The translations under genes were made by a program, and so were the position numbers. The notes below the pieces were generated by a model. The model worked only from the letters and a program-made list of their open reading frames with translations. It was not told the DNA's origin and made no database searches. Shown here in pieces: positions 1 through 9,578 of a stretch of 64,000 nt of DNA (within the stretch, counting starts at the first letter, position 1; each line of letters opens with the position of its first letter). Origin of the DNA: Microbacterium sp. Clip185 (GTDB taxonomy: Bacteria > Actinomycetota > Actinomycetes > Actinomycetales > Microbacteriaceae); contig NZ_CP117996.1 of the NCBI RefSeq assembly GCF_028743715.1, forward strand, positions 930,001-994,000, in the 5' to 3' direction.

Positions 1-20
1 CCCGAGTTGCGTCGCATATG
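1..20 (+). repeat. Dispersed repeat copy A (edge of window)
   Basis: These first 20 bases are identical to 36904-36923 (copy B) and nearly identical to the reverse complement of 38159-38178 (copy C). The copy ends three bases before the stop codon of the DUF58 gene. The element may extend left of the window. Its function is unknown. Confidence 0.75.
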
Positions 21-23
21 GGC

Positions 24-1331
24 TCAGAGCAGGCCGCGCAGCTTGAGGGCGAGGTAGTGGTCGGCGACGCGCGGCGGGAGGGATGCCGCATCCGTCGTCA
101 CGGCGACGGCGCCCGTGCGCGCGATGGCCGTCCCGACGCGCGCGCCGCCCTGACGCGCGTGCTCGGTCGCCGCCCATGCGTAGGCGGCATCCGCATCGGT
201 CACGGCGGGCTCGTCATCGGCGTCGCCGACAGTGGATGCGGAGGCGACGAGCACTCGGGACCGTGAGGTCAGCGTGGGAAGGGCCGCCAGGAAGCCGCGC
301 GCCGCGGCGGGGTCGTCCTGCGCCGTGAGCAGCACCACGAGGGCGGGGCGCACCGTCAACCTGCGCACCAGGGACGCGACCTCGCTCCAGTCCGTGTCGA
401 TCAGCTGGGCCTCGACGGGTGCCATGGCATCGACGAGCGCAGGCACGAGCGCAGCGCCGTCGACGCCGCTCACGCGCGCCCGCACGACGCGATCCATCAT
501 CACCAGGTGCACATGATCCCCGGCGCGTGCGGCGAGAGCGCCGAGCAGCAGAGTGGCCTCCATCGCGGCATCGAGTCTCACACCGTCGTCGACGCGGGTC
601 GCGGCGGTGCGCCCCGTGTCGATCACCACGACGATGTGCCGGTCGCGCTCCGGCCGCCACGTGCGCAGCATCGTCGTGCCGGAGCGCGCCGTGGCGCGCC
701 AGTCGATCGAGCGGACATCGTCGCCACGGACGTACTCGCGCAGGCTGTCGAACTCCGTGCCGCGCCCGCGCACCTGGACGCTCGTCTCGCCGTCGAGCTC
801 TCGCAGGCGCGCCAGACGGGACGGCAGATGGCGGCGCGACGAGAACGGAGGCAGAACACGCAGCGTTCCGCGCGCGTCGATGCGCTGCTGCCGACCGGCG
901 AGGCCGAGAGGGCCGAGTGAGCGCACGACGACGAAGTCGCTCGTGAGCTCACCGCGCCGACGCGGAACGAGCGACGCGCGGAGCGTGACGGCGCCCCCGG
1001 CGGGGACGTCGACGCGCGCGCGAGTCGTAGGAGCCCCGGCGGTCGGTTGCCAGGCGTCTCTCACCCACCCCCTCACCGTGCGGCTGCCGGGGTTCGTCAG
1101 GCGCAGCTCGCTCAGCGCGACCTCGCCGCGCCGGGCGCGCGCGGGGAGGGACCGCGCCACGCTCAGGTCGGCGGGGCTGGGCGCGAGCGCGGTGTCGACC
1201 GCGACTGCCGCGACGACGAGGGCGAGCCATACGCCGAACACCGCCCACGGCGGCACTCCCACGGCCGACAGCAGCACCAACGGGAGGAGACCGCCGGCGA
1301 CGACGATCGGAAGACGGCCGGTGACGAACAC
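24..1331 (-). CDS. DUF58 domain-containing membrane protein
   Basis: This 435-residue protein has two hydrophobic segments near residues 8-46. It carries the DUF58 signature RGDDVRSIDW at 202-211 and a von Willebrand A-like strand IVVVIDTG at 233-240. DUF58 proteins are normally encoded beside MoxR AAA ATPases, and the two are thought to act together in folding or activating other proteins, often at the envelope. Here the ATG lies one base after the MoxR stop codon, so it is the last gene of a five-gene minus-strand operon. The exact client is unknown. The assignment rests on the motif and the context. Confidence 0.9.
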   Translation of the reverse strand: MFVTGRLPIVVAGGLLPLVLLSAVGVPPWAVFGVWLALVVAAVAVDTALAPSPADLSVARSLPARARRGEVALSELRLTNPGSRTVRGWVRDAWQPTAGAPTTRARVDVPAGGAVTLRASLVPRRRGELTSDFVVVRSLGPLGLAGRQQRIDARGTLRVLPPFSSRRHLPSRLARLRELDGETSVQVRGRGTEFDSLREYVRGDDVRSIDWRATARSGTTMLRTWRPERDRHIVVVIDTGRTAATRVDDGVRLDAAMEATLLLGALAARAGDHVHLVMMDRVVRARVSGVDGAALVPALVDAMAPVEAQLIDTDWSEVASLVRRLTVRPALVVLLTAQDDPAAARGFLAALPTLTSRSRVLVASASTVGDADDEPAVTDADAAYAWAATEHARQGGARVGTAIARTGAVAVTTDAASLPPRVADHYLALKLRGLL

Positions 1332-1332
1332 G

Positions 1333-2292
1333 TCAGATCGGAACCCTCGTCTGGGCGAGGACCGAGGTGAGCACGCCGTCCACGGTGACGCCCTCGAACT
1401 CCGCTTCGGGGTTCAGGCGCAGCCGGTGGCGCCAGGTCGGGGTGAGCATCGTCTGCACGTGATCCGGAGTGATGGCCGGGTAACCGCCCAGCCAGGCCCA
1501 CGCCTTCGCGGTGGCCAGCAGCGCGGTCGCGGCGCGGGGGCTCGCGCCCAGCTGCACCGACGGAGCGTCGCGGGTCGCCCGCGCCAGATCGACGATGTAT
1601 CCGAGCAAGTCGTCGGAGGCCTCGACGGATGCGGCCGCGCGCTGGGCGGCGGCGATGCCCGCCGCATTCGTGGCAGGCACCACCGCGTCGAGCGCGCGCG
1701 GGTCGAACCCGTCCGCGTGACGGCGCAGCACCTGCACCTCTGCGTCGCGCTCGGGCACGTCGACGCGGAGCTTCAGCAGGAATCGATCGAGCTGCGCTTC
1801 GGGCAGATCGTAGGTGCCCTCGTGCTCCACGGGGTTCTGGGTCGCCGCCACGAGGAACGGTGTCGGCAGTGGACGGGTCACGCCGTCGGCGGAGACCTGG
1901 CGCTCCTCCATGGCCTCCAGCAGTGCCGACTGGGTCTTGGGGGGTGTGCGGTTGATCTCGTCCGCGAGCAGCACCTGAGTGAACACCGGACCCTCACGGA
2001 ACTCGAACTCGCCGGAGCGGGCGTCGTAGATGAGCGATCCGGTGACGTCTCCCGGCATGAGGTCGGGGGTGAACTGCACCCGGTGCGTGTCGAGCCCGAG
2101 CGCGCGGCTGAACGCGCGCACGAGCAGCGTCTTCGCGACGCCGGGCACACCCTCCAGCAGCACGTGGCCGCGAGCCAGGAGCGCGACCAGAAGCCCTGTC
2201 ACGGCGCCGTCCTGTCCCACCACGGCCTTGCCGATCTCGGTGCGCACGCCGTGCATCGCCATCCGCAGAGCGTCGTCGGAGTTCTCGGTCAT
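1333..2292 (-). CDS. MoxR family AAA+ ATPase
   Basis: This 319-residue protein has a Walker A motif GVPGVAKT at residues 48-55 and a Walker B motif VLLADEIN at 107-114, followed by the AAA lid typical of MoxR. MoxR ATPases are chaperone-like, use ATP to remodel partners, and pair with DUF58/vWA proteins. The open frame extends upstream, but the ATG at 2292 is chosen because it overlaps the DUF4350 stop codon as ATGA and begins the conserved MoxR N-terminus. The neighbouring DUF58, DUF4350 and DUF4129 genes form the usual actinobacterial set. Confidence 0.93.
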   Translation of the reverse strand: MTENSDDALRMAMHGVRTEIGKAVVGQDGAVTGLLVALLARGHVLLEGVPGVAKTLLVRAFSRALGLDTHRVQFTPDLMPGDVTGSLIYDARSGEFEFREGPVFTQVLLADEINRTPPKTQSALLEAMEERQVSADGVTRPLPTPFLVAATQNPVEHEGTYDLPEAQLDRFLLKLRVDVPERDAEVQVLRRHADGFDPRALDAVVPATNAAGIAAAQRAAASVEASDDLLGYIVDLARATRDAPSVQLGASPRAATALLATAKAWAWLGGYPAITPDHVQTMLTPTWRHRLRLNPEAEFEGVTVDGVLTSVLAQTRVPI

Positions 2293-3431
2293 TGCGGTTC
2301 CTTTCGCGGGCCGGACGGGGTCAATCGCGCCTCGAGGGCGCGGAGGTCTGCGGCGAGGCGGGCGAGCGACCGGTCGTCGGGGACAGGCTCGTCGCCGAGC
2401 AGGGCACGGCTGCGCGCGGGCGGGATGCCGGTGGCGGCAGCGACGGCATCGGCGATCGCCGTGGCGTCGGCGCCATGCGGCACGGACAGTGCGACGGCCG
2501 CGCGCCCGCGGGCGCGCTCTCGCAAGAGCGCCGCAGCATGATCGCGCGCGCCGGCGCGGGCATAGAGCCGGCCGAGACCGCGCGTGGTCTCGTCGGCGCG
2601 CACCGTCACCGGGAGCCGCTCGCGCACGAGCGGACCGAATCTGCGGCCGCGCCAGATCGCCGCGGCCAGAGCCGTCGCGCCCAGCAGCACCATCGCGGGC
2701 GTCACCCACGGCGGGGTCAGCTCTCCCAACGTCGCGCCGGACGTACCGGAACCGGCCGAGAGAGCCGGTACGAGCCACACCAGGCGATCGTGCGCGCCCA
2801 GCAGGCCGAGCGCCAGAGCCGCATTGCCGTCGGAGGCGAGGTGCTCGTTGGTGAAGAGAACCGACCCGTCCACGGCGGCGAGGGTCGAGTCCCCTCGCTG
2901 CTCCCAGAGCAGCCCGAACGCGTCATCGACCGGGTAGCAGCCGACAGCATCCGGTGCGGCGAACGTCGCCCCGACGCTGACTGCTCCCGCGCGCCGTGCC
3001 ACGGGCAGATCGCATTCGGGTTCCACGGCAGCGGCGGTGCCGTATCCCTGGACCCTGCCGTCGAAGAGAAGCCGGATCGAACGGGCGCGCGGATCCGACA
3101 CGACCACCGAGTCCGCGGCCGTCGCCAAGGAGGTCAGCTGCGTGTCCGACAGCAGCGGCGAGTCGGGCAGCACGAGGGTGCTCCCGCCGTCCCGGAGAGC
3201 GGCTTCCGCTGCGGCGACGTCGCGCGTCACCACGACGTCGATGCCCTGATCGGACAGGATGCGGGCGAGTGCGCGCATCCCGTCGGGGCCGGGATCCTCC
3301 GGGTCGTATCTGTCGTATGCACCGAAGCGCATGTTGGCGGAGATGACCGCGCCGATGATGCCGACGACCACGATGACGGCGCCGATCACGGCCCAGGTGC
3401 GGGCGCGGGCGAGGCGGGGTCGAACGCTCAT
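2289..3431 (-). CDS. DUF4350 domain-containing protein
   Basis: This 380-residue protein has a membrane anchor at about residues 13-33 and a second hydrophobic segment after residue 230. Between them lies the DUF4350 region, with a PDGMRALARIL-like stretch near residue 50 that resembles a small GATase-like fold. The biochemical role is unknown. DUF4350 proteins accompany MoxR/DUF58/DUF4129 in Actinobacteria and are presumed to be membrane partners. The start overlaps the DUF4129 stop by ATGA, and the stop overlaps the MoxR start. Confidence 0.85.
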   Translation of the reverse strand: MSVRPRLARARTWAVIGAVIVVVGIIGAVISANMRFGAYDRYDPEDPGPDGMRALARILSDQGIDVVVTRDVAAAEAALRDGGSTLVLPDSPLLSDTQLTSLATAADSVVVSDPRARSIRLLFDGRVQGYGTAAAVEPECDLPVARRAGAVSVGATFAAPDAVGCYPVDDAFGLLWEQRGDSTLAAVDGSVLFTNEHLASDGNAALALGLLGAHDRLVWLVPALSAGSGTSGATLGELTPPWVTPAMVLLGATALAAAIWRGRRFGPLVRERLPVTVRADETTRGLGRLYARAGARDHAAALLRERARGRAAVALSVPHGADATAIADAVAAATGIPPARSRALLGDEPVPDDRSLARLAADLRALEARLTPSGPRKEPQ

Positions 3432-4063
3432 CGGTGCGCCGCCGAGGCGCGGGAGAGCCGATCGTCGAGAGCGCGAACCCGCTCGTAGGCGTCGCGGCTG
3501 CCCGGCCGACGCAGATAGCGGACGTCATCGAAGTCGTGTGCGACCTCGATGAGCGAGGCAGCCTCCTCCGGGAACACGGCCCCGGCGGATCGCGCGAAGG
3601 ACGTCACCGTCGCCCCGGGTGCCACAGTGACGCGCTGCTGCTCCTCGAGCCCGCGAGCGAGTGCTCGCACGGCGGCCACGGTCGCCGCCTCCCAGTCGTC
3701 GCGCTCGGCGAGGGAGGCCGCCGTGCGCCGCAGTTCGCCTGACCCTGCGGTCACGGCATCGCCGAAAAGCTCCCCCCGGGCGGCGCGGACCAGGCCTCGG
3801 GAGCGCGGTCGTCCCCAGATGACGATGGCGAGCACGACGAGGAGCACGACCAGCAGCAGCGCGCCGATCGCCACCAGCGGCGCCCAGGCCGCATCCACGT
3901 CGCCGGTGAACAGCTTGGCGATGCCGTCGCCGATGGCGCGGGCGATGCGGTCGAACGGGGTCGGCTCGGCCGCGCGATAGCTCGGGTCTGCGAGCTCCCG
4001 TTCGGCGAGACGTCTGGCCTCGTCGCCGTCGGGGATCAACGGCGCGGCCGCGGCGAAGATCAC
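3428..4063 (-). CDS. DUF4129 domain-containing protein
   Basis: This 211-residue protein has one strongly hydrophobic segment near residues 60-82 and a cytosolic DUF4129 domain after it. DUF4129 is often found at the C-terminus of transglutaminase-like membrane proteins; here it stands alone. The GTG at 4063 is chosen because it overlaps the upstream stop as GTGA. The same reading frame stays open far upstream, but that part is antisense-type shadow of the neighbouring gene. The function is unknown. Confidence 0.85.
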   Translation of the reverse strand: MIFAAAAPLIPDGDEARRLAERELADPSYRAAEPTPFDRIARAIGDGIAKLFTGDVDAAWAPLVAIGALLLVVLLVVLAIVIWGRPRSRGLVRAARGELFGDAVTAGSGELRRTAASLAERDDWEAATVAAVRALARGLEEQQRVTVAPGATVTSFARSAGAVFPEEAASLIEVAHDFDDVRYLRRPGSRDAYERVRALDDRLSRASAAHR

Positions 4064-5337
4064 CGCTGTTCCGGGCCCGCCTGCGGCGGGGCCCAGTCGG
4101 TCGCGGCGGGCGGCCCTGCCGGCGGATGCTCGCTCGCGGGCAGACCCGCGGCAGGCGGCACATCGGCGGCGGTCGGTGCGGGTGTATCGACCCCGGGCGG
4201 CGTGTACGCGGGAGGCGGGCCGTAGCCGTACGCCTGCGGGGCCGGGGAGGGGCCCGGCCATGGAGCGGGTTGCGGCGGCCACGCGACGGGCGGCGCAACC
4301 GTCCGGCCGACGTGCCACCGATAGGGATCGGCGACGCCCGCGCCCATCTGACGCTGATCGACGTACGACTGCAGGTCCAGATCGAGGCCCTCGGTGCGCA
4401 TGCGCGCGTCCACGTAGACGAGGCACGCCGCCGTGGCGTTCACGACGAGCGCGATCGACTGCACCAGCAGCGACACCATCTGCACCACAAGGCTGACACC
4501 GACGGTGCCAACGACCGCGGTGACGTTCGGGTCGCCCGTAGGGGAGAGCACGCCGACGAACATGCCGCTGAAGAAGTTCAGCGGCACCACGACGATCTGG
4601 GTGATGATTCCGAAGCCGGTCTGGATGACGAACCATGTCGCGAGGGTGCGCCAGAACCTGCCGCGGGTGAGGCGCCAGGAACGGGCGATCGCCGCGAAGA
4701 CGCCCGTATCCTCGAGCACCAGGATCGGCGTGACGAGGTACAGCCGCGTCGTCAGCCAGAAGGCGAGGGGGATCGCGGCCAGGAAGAACAGGATGGCGAC
4801 GATGATCCCCGCGGCCAGGGCGAGCAGGCCGAGCGCGAAGGCGGCGGCGGCCAGGATCGCGACGGCGACGAGCACGGCGCCCGAAGCGAGCAGCGTGTAG
4901 CCGAACAGGCGCCAGAACGCGGGCCGGATCCGCCGCCACAGCGCGCCGACCGTCAGCTTCTCCGCCACGACGCCGTGTGCCACATCTGCCACGACCACGC
5001 CCTGGACGATGACCGTCAGCGCGGAGCTCGCGATGCCGAGTACGAGGCTGGAGATCACCGTGATCGCCGTCGCTCCAGCGAACAGGTCGGGGTAGTCGGG
5101 GCTCGACACCGGCACGGTGGCCAGCCGCGAGAAGCTGGCGAAGGCGATGCCGCCGACCGCGACCAGCAGCACGAGATACGTCGCCATCTGGATGCCCAGT
5201 GCGAACCCCAGCAGCACGCGCGGGTTCTGCCGCAGGGCGACGAAGGAGCGCCCCAGCACGGTTCCGAACGTGAGCGGATGCAGCGGAACGATTCCCGCGC
5301 GCGGAGCGGGCGTCCATCCGGGTTGCGCCGTCGTCAT
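4060..5337 (-). CDS. Polytopic membrane protein, glycerophosphodiesterase membrane-domain type
   Basis: This 425-residue integral membrane protein has about six hydrophobic segments and a long Pro/Ala/Tyr-rich cytosolic tail (roughly residues 330-425). It resembles the membrane domain that precedes some glycerophosphoryl diester phosphodiesterases, but no catalytic domain is present. The ATG at 5337 has an AGGAG ribosome-binding site just upstream and is preferred to an acidic N-terminal extension. It opens the minus-strand operon with DUF4129, DUF4350, MoxR and DUF58. The role is unknown and probably envelope-related. Confidence 0.8.
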   Translation of the reverse strand: MTTAQPGWTPAPRAGIVPLHPLTFGTVLGRSFVALRQNPRVLLGFALGIQMATYLVLLVAVGGIAFASFSRLATVPVSSPDYPDLFAGATAITVISSLVLGIASSALTVIVQGVVVADVAHGVVAEKLTVGALWRRIRPAFWRLFGYTLLASGAVLVAVAILAAAAFALGLLALAAGIIVAILFFLAAIPLAFWLTTRLYLVTPILVLEDTGVFAAIARSWRLTRGRFWRTLATWFVIQTGFGIITQIVVVPLNFFSGMFVGVLSPTGDPNVTAVVGTVGVSLVVQMVSLLVQSIALVVNATAACLVYVDARMRTEGLDLDLQSYVDQRQMGAGVADPYRWHVGRTVAPPVAWPPQPAPWPGPSPAPQAYGYGPPPAYTPPGVDTPAPTAADVPPAAGLPASEHPPAGPPAATDWAPPQAGPEQR

Positions 5338-5414
5338 GATCTCCTCGCGGTCGTCATCGTCTTCATCGTGACACACCTGGGCGGGCGCTCGTGGGCCCCG
5401 GCCGCCGTGTGGAC

Positions 5415-5420
5415 TACTCT
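5415..5420 (+). promoter_or_regulatory. Candidate -10 element of mtrA
   Basis: TACTCT lies 66 bases before the mtrA start, giving an expected leader of about 60 nt that contains the AAGGAAG ribosome-binding site. I see no good -35 element, and this is a sequence match only. Confidence 0.4.
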
Positions 5421-5486
5421 GAAGGGGCGCACGGGGGCATCGGTGGAACCCGGCCGCCGAGCGGACGCAAAGGAAGAACGCGTTTC

Positions 5487-6167
5487 ATGACATCACGCAT
5501 TCTCGTGGTCGACGACGACACGGCCCTGGCCGAGATGATCGGGATCGTGCTGGACACCGAGGGCTTCGAGACGGTGTTCTGCGCCGACGGCGCCCAGGCG
5601 GTCGATGCCTTCCGCGCCGAGCGGCCCGATCTGGTGCTGCTCGATCTGATGCTGCCGGGCATGGACGGCATCGAGATCTGCACGCGCCTGCGTGCGGAAT
5701 CCGGCGTTCCGATCATCATGCTGACGGCGCGTACCGACACCGCCGACGTCGTCGCGGGGCTGGAGTCGGGCGCCGACGACTACATCGTGAAGCCCTTCAA
5801 TCCCAAGGAACTGGTCGCCCGCATCCGTACCCGCCTGCGTCCGGCCGCGACGGATGCGGGGGAGAGCCTGCGCATCGGCGACCTGACGGTGGATGTGGCC
5901 GCCCACGAGGTGCGCCGGGGATCGACTCCCATCCCGCTGACGCCGCTCGAGTTCGAGCTGCTCGTCGCTCTCGCCTCGAAGCCCCAGCAGGTCTTCTCGC
6001 GCGAGATGCTCCTGGAGCAGGTGTGGGGCTATCACTACAAGGCGGACACGCGACTCGTGAACGTGCACGTCCAGCGGTTGCGCGCGAAGGTCGAGCTCGA
6101 CCCCGACAACCCCAAGATCGTCACGACGGTGCGCGGCGTCGGATACCGCGCCGGCGCCGTGGGCTGA
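5487..6167 (+). CDS. mtrA: Two-component response regulator MtrA
   Basis: This 226-residue OmpR/PhoB-type regulator has a receiver domain with acidic pocket DDD at 9-11 and phospho-acceptor D53 (LLDLMLPGMDG context). A winged-helix DNA-binding domain follows from about residue 125 and ends in the usual GVGYRAG. MtrA is the essential actinobacterial regulator that couples cell division, envelope homeostasis and osmotic response, and it is phosphorylated by MtrB. The ATG at 5487 is chosen over upstream starts because it begins the receiver fold and has AAGGAAG about 10 bases upstream. mtrB and lpqB follow directly, the conserved order. Confidence 0.97.
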   Translation: MTSRILVVDDDTALAEMIGIVLDTEGFETVFCADGAQAVDAFRAERPDLVLLDLMLPGMDGIEICTRLRAESGVPIIMLTARTDTADVVAGLESGADDYIVKPFNPKELVARIRTRLRPAATDAGESLRIGDLTVDVAAHEVRRGSTPIPLTPLEFELLVALASKPQQVFSREMLLEQVWGYHYKADTRLVNVHVQRLRAKVELDPDNPKIVTTVRGVGYRAGAVG

Positions 6168-6169
6168 GG

Positions 6170-7852
6170 ATGTCCGCCACGACCGCCCCCCGGCCGGCCG
6201 TGCGGCTGCGGCGCGAGCTGCGCGCCTGGCGCACGTGGCCGTCGCGGGTGCTGGGTTCGTGGCAGCGCTCGCTCCGCTTCCGCACGCTCGTGCTCACGAT
6301 CGCGCTGTCGACGCTGGCGATCCTCGTGGCCTGTGTGTGGATGGCCCTGGCGATCCAGAACGATCTGTTCCAGTCCCGTCGCGACCAGGTGCTGGGCGAT
6401 GCGCGCCGTGCCACGACGGCGGCACAGGCCACCCTCGACTCGGCGCTGCAGGGCGACAGTGCGCAGGTGCGCAATGTGGTCGACAGCGTGATGGCCAGCC
6501 TCGGGCGTCAGTCCGACTCGGACCTGGTGGCGATGTTCCGCGTCGATCAGACCCCCTCGGCGACCGCGCCGCAGGACTTCGTGCTCGGCGGCGGCAACTG
6601 GGACGGCCAGATCACGGACGCGTTGCGCGACAAGGTCCGATCGGACGCCGACGTGCAGTGGTGGCAGTCGATCGCCCTCACGGATGCTTCCGGGCGTGTG
6701 GTGCCCGGCATCGCGGTCGGTCAGCAGCTGAACGTCGCAGGCGTCGGCGCATACGAGCTCTACATCGCCTACGACCTGGCCGCGGCCGATCAGACCCTCG
6801 GGTTCGTGCAGGGGACCCTCTGGGTCGTGGGCCTTGCGCTCATCGCGATCATCGCGGGGATCTCGTGGTTCGTCCTGAGGTCGGTGACCGTGCCGATCGG
6901 TGAGGCGGCGCACACCTCGGCGGAGCTCGCGGCGGGACGACTAGACGTGCGGCTGGACGTGCACGGCGAGGACGAGATCGCCACCCTCGGCCGTTCCTTC
7001 AACGCGATGGCCGACAGCATCCAGGCCCAGATCAAGGAGCTGGCGGAGCTCTCGCTCGTGCAGCAGCGCTTCGTCTCGGACGTCTCCCATGAGCTGCGCA
7101 CGCCGCTGACCACGATCCGCCTCGCCGCCGACGTGCTCAACGATCACCGGGAGGCCTTCGACCCGGTGAGCACCCGCGCCGCCGAGCTGCTGCACGCACA
7201 GGTGCAGCGCTTCGAGACGCTGCTGACCGACCTTCTGGAGATCAGCCGCTACGACGCCGGATCGGTGCAGCTCGAGCTCGAGCCCACGAGCCTCGCGCAC
7301 CTCGCCGAGGATGTCGTCGCCCAGATGCACCAGCTCGCCGAGCAGCACGGCAGCGACGTGCGCCTCGTCGCGCCGGGCGGCTACTCTCCCGTCGAGATGG
7401 ACCCCCGCCGGGTGCGCAGGATCGTTCGCAACCTCCTGGGCAATGCGATCGAGCACGGCGAGGGCCGGCCCATCGTCGTGACCGTGGATTCCGATCAGGA
7501 TGCGGTCGCGGTCGGTGTCCGCGACTATGGGCTGGGCATGAGACCCGAGGACCAGGAGAGGGTCTTCGACCGGTTCTGGCGCGCCGACCCGTCGCGCAAG
7601 CGCACGATAGGCGGCACCGGGCTCGGGCTCGCCATCGCCCTGGGAGACACGCGTCTGCACGGCGGAACGCTGGGCGTCTGGTCGTCGCCGGGTATCGGCA
7701 CGAACTTCGTCCTGACGCTGCCGCGTCGTCCCGGTGCGGAGCCGGCATCCTCGCCGCTGTCGCTGGCTCCCGACGCGGACGGACTCGACGATCTCGGGCT
7801 CACGCAGCCGATCGATGTCGACAGCGCGCTGCGAGGCAAGGAGTCATCATGA
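6170..7852 (+). CDS. mtrB: Sensor histidine kinase MtrB
   Basis: This 560-residue membrane kinase has TM1 at about 38-60, an extracytoplasmic sensor region to about 210, TM2 at about 212-236, and a HAMP domain. The HisKA box has its phospho-acceptor at H307 in SHELRTPL, and a C-terminal ATPase domain follows with N- and G-box residues (NAIEHGEG, GLGMRPED, GTGLGLA). It phosphorylates MtrA. The gene begins two bases after mtrA stops, and its stop overlaps the lpqB start as ATGA. The length and layout match the family. Confidence 0.97.
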   Translation: MSATTAPRPAVRLRRELRAWRTWPSRVLGSWQRSLRFRTLVLTIALSTLAILVACVWMALAIQNDLFQSRRDQVLGDARRATTAAQATLDSALQGDSAQVRNVVDSVMASLGRQSDSDLVAMFRVDQTPSATAPQDFVLGGGNWDGQITDALRDKVRSDADVQWWQSIALTDASGRVVPGIAVGQQLNVAGVGAYELYIAYDLAAADQTLGFVQGTLWVVGLALIAIIAGISWFVLRSVTVPIGEAAHTSAELAAGRLDVRLDVHGEDEIATLGRSFNAMADSIQAQIKELAELSLVQQRFVSDVSHELRTPLTTIRLAADVLNDHREAFDPVSTRAAELLHAQVQRFETLLTDLLEISRYDAGSVQLELEPTSLAHLAEDVVAQMHQLAEQHGSDVRLVAPGGYSPVEMDPRRVRRIVRNLLGNAIEHGEGRPIVVTVDSDQDAVAVGVRDYGLGMRPEDQERVFDRFWRADPSRKRTIGGTGLGLAIALGDTRLHGGTLGVWSSPGIGTNFVLTLPRRPGAEPASSPLSLAPDADGLDDLGLTQPIDVDSALRGKESS

Positions 7853-9513
7853 GACGGATGCTCATCGCCGTGCTGGGCGCCTTGGCGCTCGTGCTGACGG
7901 CATGCGCCGGTCTTCCGACCACGGGGACGGTGCAGCCGGGGCCGCAACTGGGCTCCGACTCCACGGCGCCCGACGTGATCTACCGGCCGGACGGCCCGCA
8001 GCCCGGCGCGACGGCGCGACAGATCGTCGACGGCTTCGTGCGCGCCGCATCCGGACCGCAGGACAACTGGCAGGTCGCCCGCCAGTTCCTCGCGGAGGAC
8101 TACCGCGATCAGTGGAAACCGGAGGCGGGAGTCATCGTCGATGTGCTCGCCGACCGCAGCTACGCCGAGATCGACGACGAGATCGTGCTCGATGTCACCC
8201 CGCAGGCGACGATCGACGAGGCCGGCACCTACACGCTGTCGGATGAGGGAGCGAGCGTTCCCCTCCCGTTCTCCCTCGCCCAGGACGCCGACGGCGAATG
8301 GCGCATCACGCACGCGCCGGACGGGATCGTGCTCGACGAAGACCTCTTCCGCAACGTGTTCCGCTCGTACGACGTCATGTACTTCGACCCCACCTGGCGC
8401 TACCTGGTTCCGGACGTGCGCTGGTTCCCCACCACGAACGCGCTGACGCGCATCGCCGCCGCCGTCGTGAACGGCGAGCCCTCGCCCTGGCTGGCCGCAT
8501 CCGTCGTCTCCGCCTTCCCCGACAACGTCACGCTCGTCCCGTCGGTGCCGTTGACCAACGGAGTCGCCCAGGCGCAGCTGAGCGAGCAGGCGCTCGGACT
8601 GGATCAGGTCACGCTGGACCGGATGCAGACCCAGCTCTCCGCGAGCCTGGTCACCGCTCAGGTCACCGCGGTCGAGATGCAGGTCGACGGCGCACGGGTG
8701 AATGCGTCGAGGATCCCGACACGGTCGACCCTCGTCGACTCACGGGCGCTGGTGCGCGACGCGGACGGGTTCGGATACCTCCTGTCGGGGGAGCTCACGC
8801 CGCTGCCCGGACTGTCCTCCGCGCTCATCGAGGCCGAGCCGACCGCCGTGCAGCTCGGCGTCGGCCGGACTGTTGCGGCAGTCCTGCTTCCGGACGGCTC
8901 GGCGGCGGAGGTCACCGACGACGGCGTCAGCCGCGTCGTCGACGAGCGCGCGGGAGTCCTCGCCCCCACGATCGATCCGTTCGGCATGATCTGGACCGTT
9001 CCCGCCGCCGATCCGTCCCGCGTCCGCGCGACCGGGACCGACGGCACCGTGCTCGAGGTGCCATCCGCGTGGGGTGCGAGTCGCATCGACGCGATGCAGA
9101 TCTCCCGCGACGGCAGTCGGATGGCGGCGGTGCTGACAGCCGGCGGTCGATCGCTGCTGGTCGTCGCCGGCGTCGAGCGGGACTCGGCCGGGGTTCCCAG
9201 TGCCCTCGGACCTGCCGTGTCGCTGGCGACGCTCGACGCGCCCACACGTGGGTTGGCGTGGCTCGACACGACGACGATCGGCGTCGTGTCGGGGGATGCG
9301 GCGGCCCCCGTGTTCGTGCAGCAGGTCGTCGGGGGAGCAGCCACGGTCGTCGACGCGCCCGTGGATGCGGTGGCCTTGTCCGGCGCGAACTCGCCCGCGG
9401 CGGTGCGCATCCTCGCGGCCGACGGCACCCTCTTCGTTCGCCGCCAGTCCAACTGGGTGCAGACGGCCACCGGAGTCCAGGTGCTCGCCACGCAGCAGGG
9501 CGACGCCGACTGA
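7849..9513 (+). CDS. lpqB: Lipoprotein LpqB
   Basis: This 554-residue lipoprotein has a signal peptide ending in the lipobox LTAC with lipidated C19. A GerMN-type domain occupies roughly residues 190-310, and a C-terminal LpqB beta-propeller-like region follows. In Mycobacterium, LpqB binds the extracellular part of MtrB and modulates MtrAB signalling. The gene is translationally coupled to mtrB by ATGA, which supports co-expression of the three-component system. Confidence 0.95.
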   Translation: MRRMLIAVLGALALVLTACAGLPTTGTVQPGPQLGSDSTAPDVIYRPDGPQPGATARQIVDGFVRAASGPQDNWQVARQFLAEDYRDQWKPEAGVIVDVLADRSYAEIDDEIVLDVTPQATIDEAGTYTLSDEGASVPLPFSLAQDADGEWRITHAPDGIVLDEDLFRNVFRSYDVMYFDPTWRYLVPDVRWFPTTNALTRIAAAVVNGEPSPWLAASVVSAFPDNVTLVPSVPLTNGVAQAQLSEQALGLDQVTLDRMQTQLSASLVTAQVTAVEMQVDGARVNASRIPTRSTLVDSRALVRDADGFGYLLSGELTPLPGLSSALIEAEPTAVQLGVGRTVAAVLLPDGSAAEVTDDGVSRVVDERAGVLAPTIDPFGMIWTVPAADPSRVRATGTDGTVLEVPSAWGASRIDAMQISRDGSRMAAVLTAGGRSLLVVAGVERDSAGVPSALGPAVSLATLDAPTRGLAWLDTTTIGVVSGDAAAPVFVQQVVGGAATVVDAPVDAVALSGANSPAAVRILAADGTLFVRRQSNWVQTATGVQVLATQQGDAD

Positions 9514-9578
9514 ACCATCCTCCCCAGGAGGCCTTCATCGGCGCGTCGCGCTCGCCGGCGACGTGAAGGCACGCGGCC

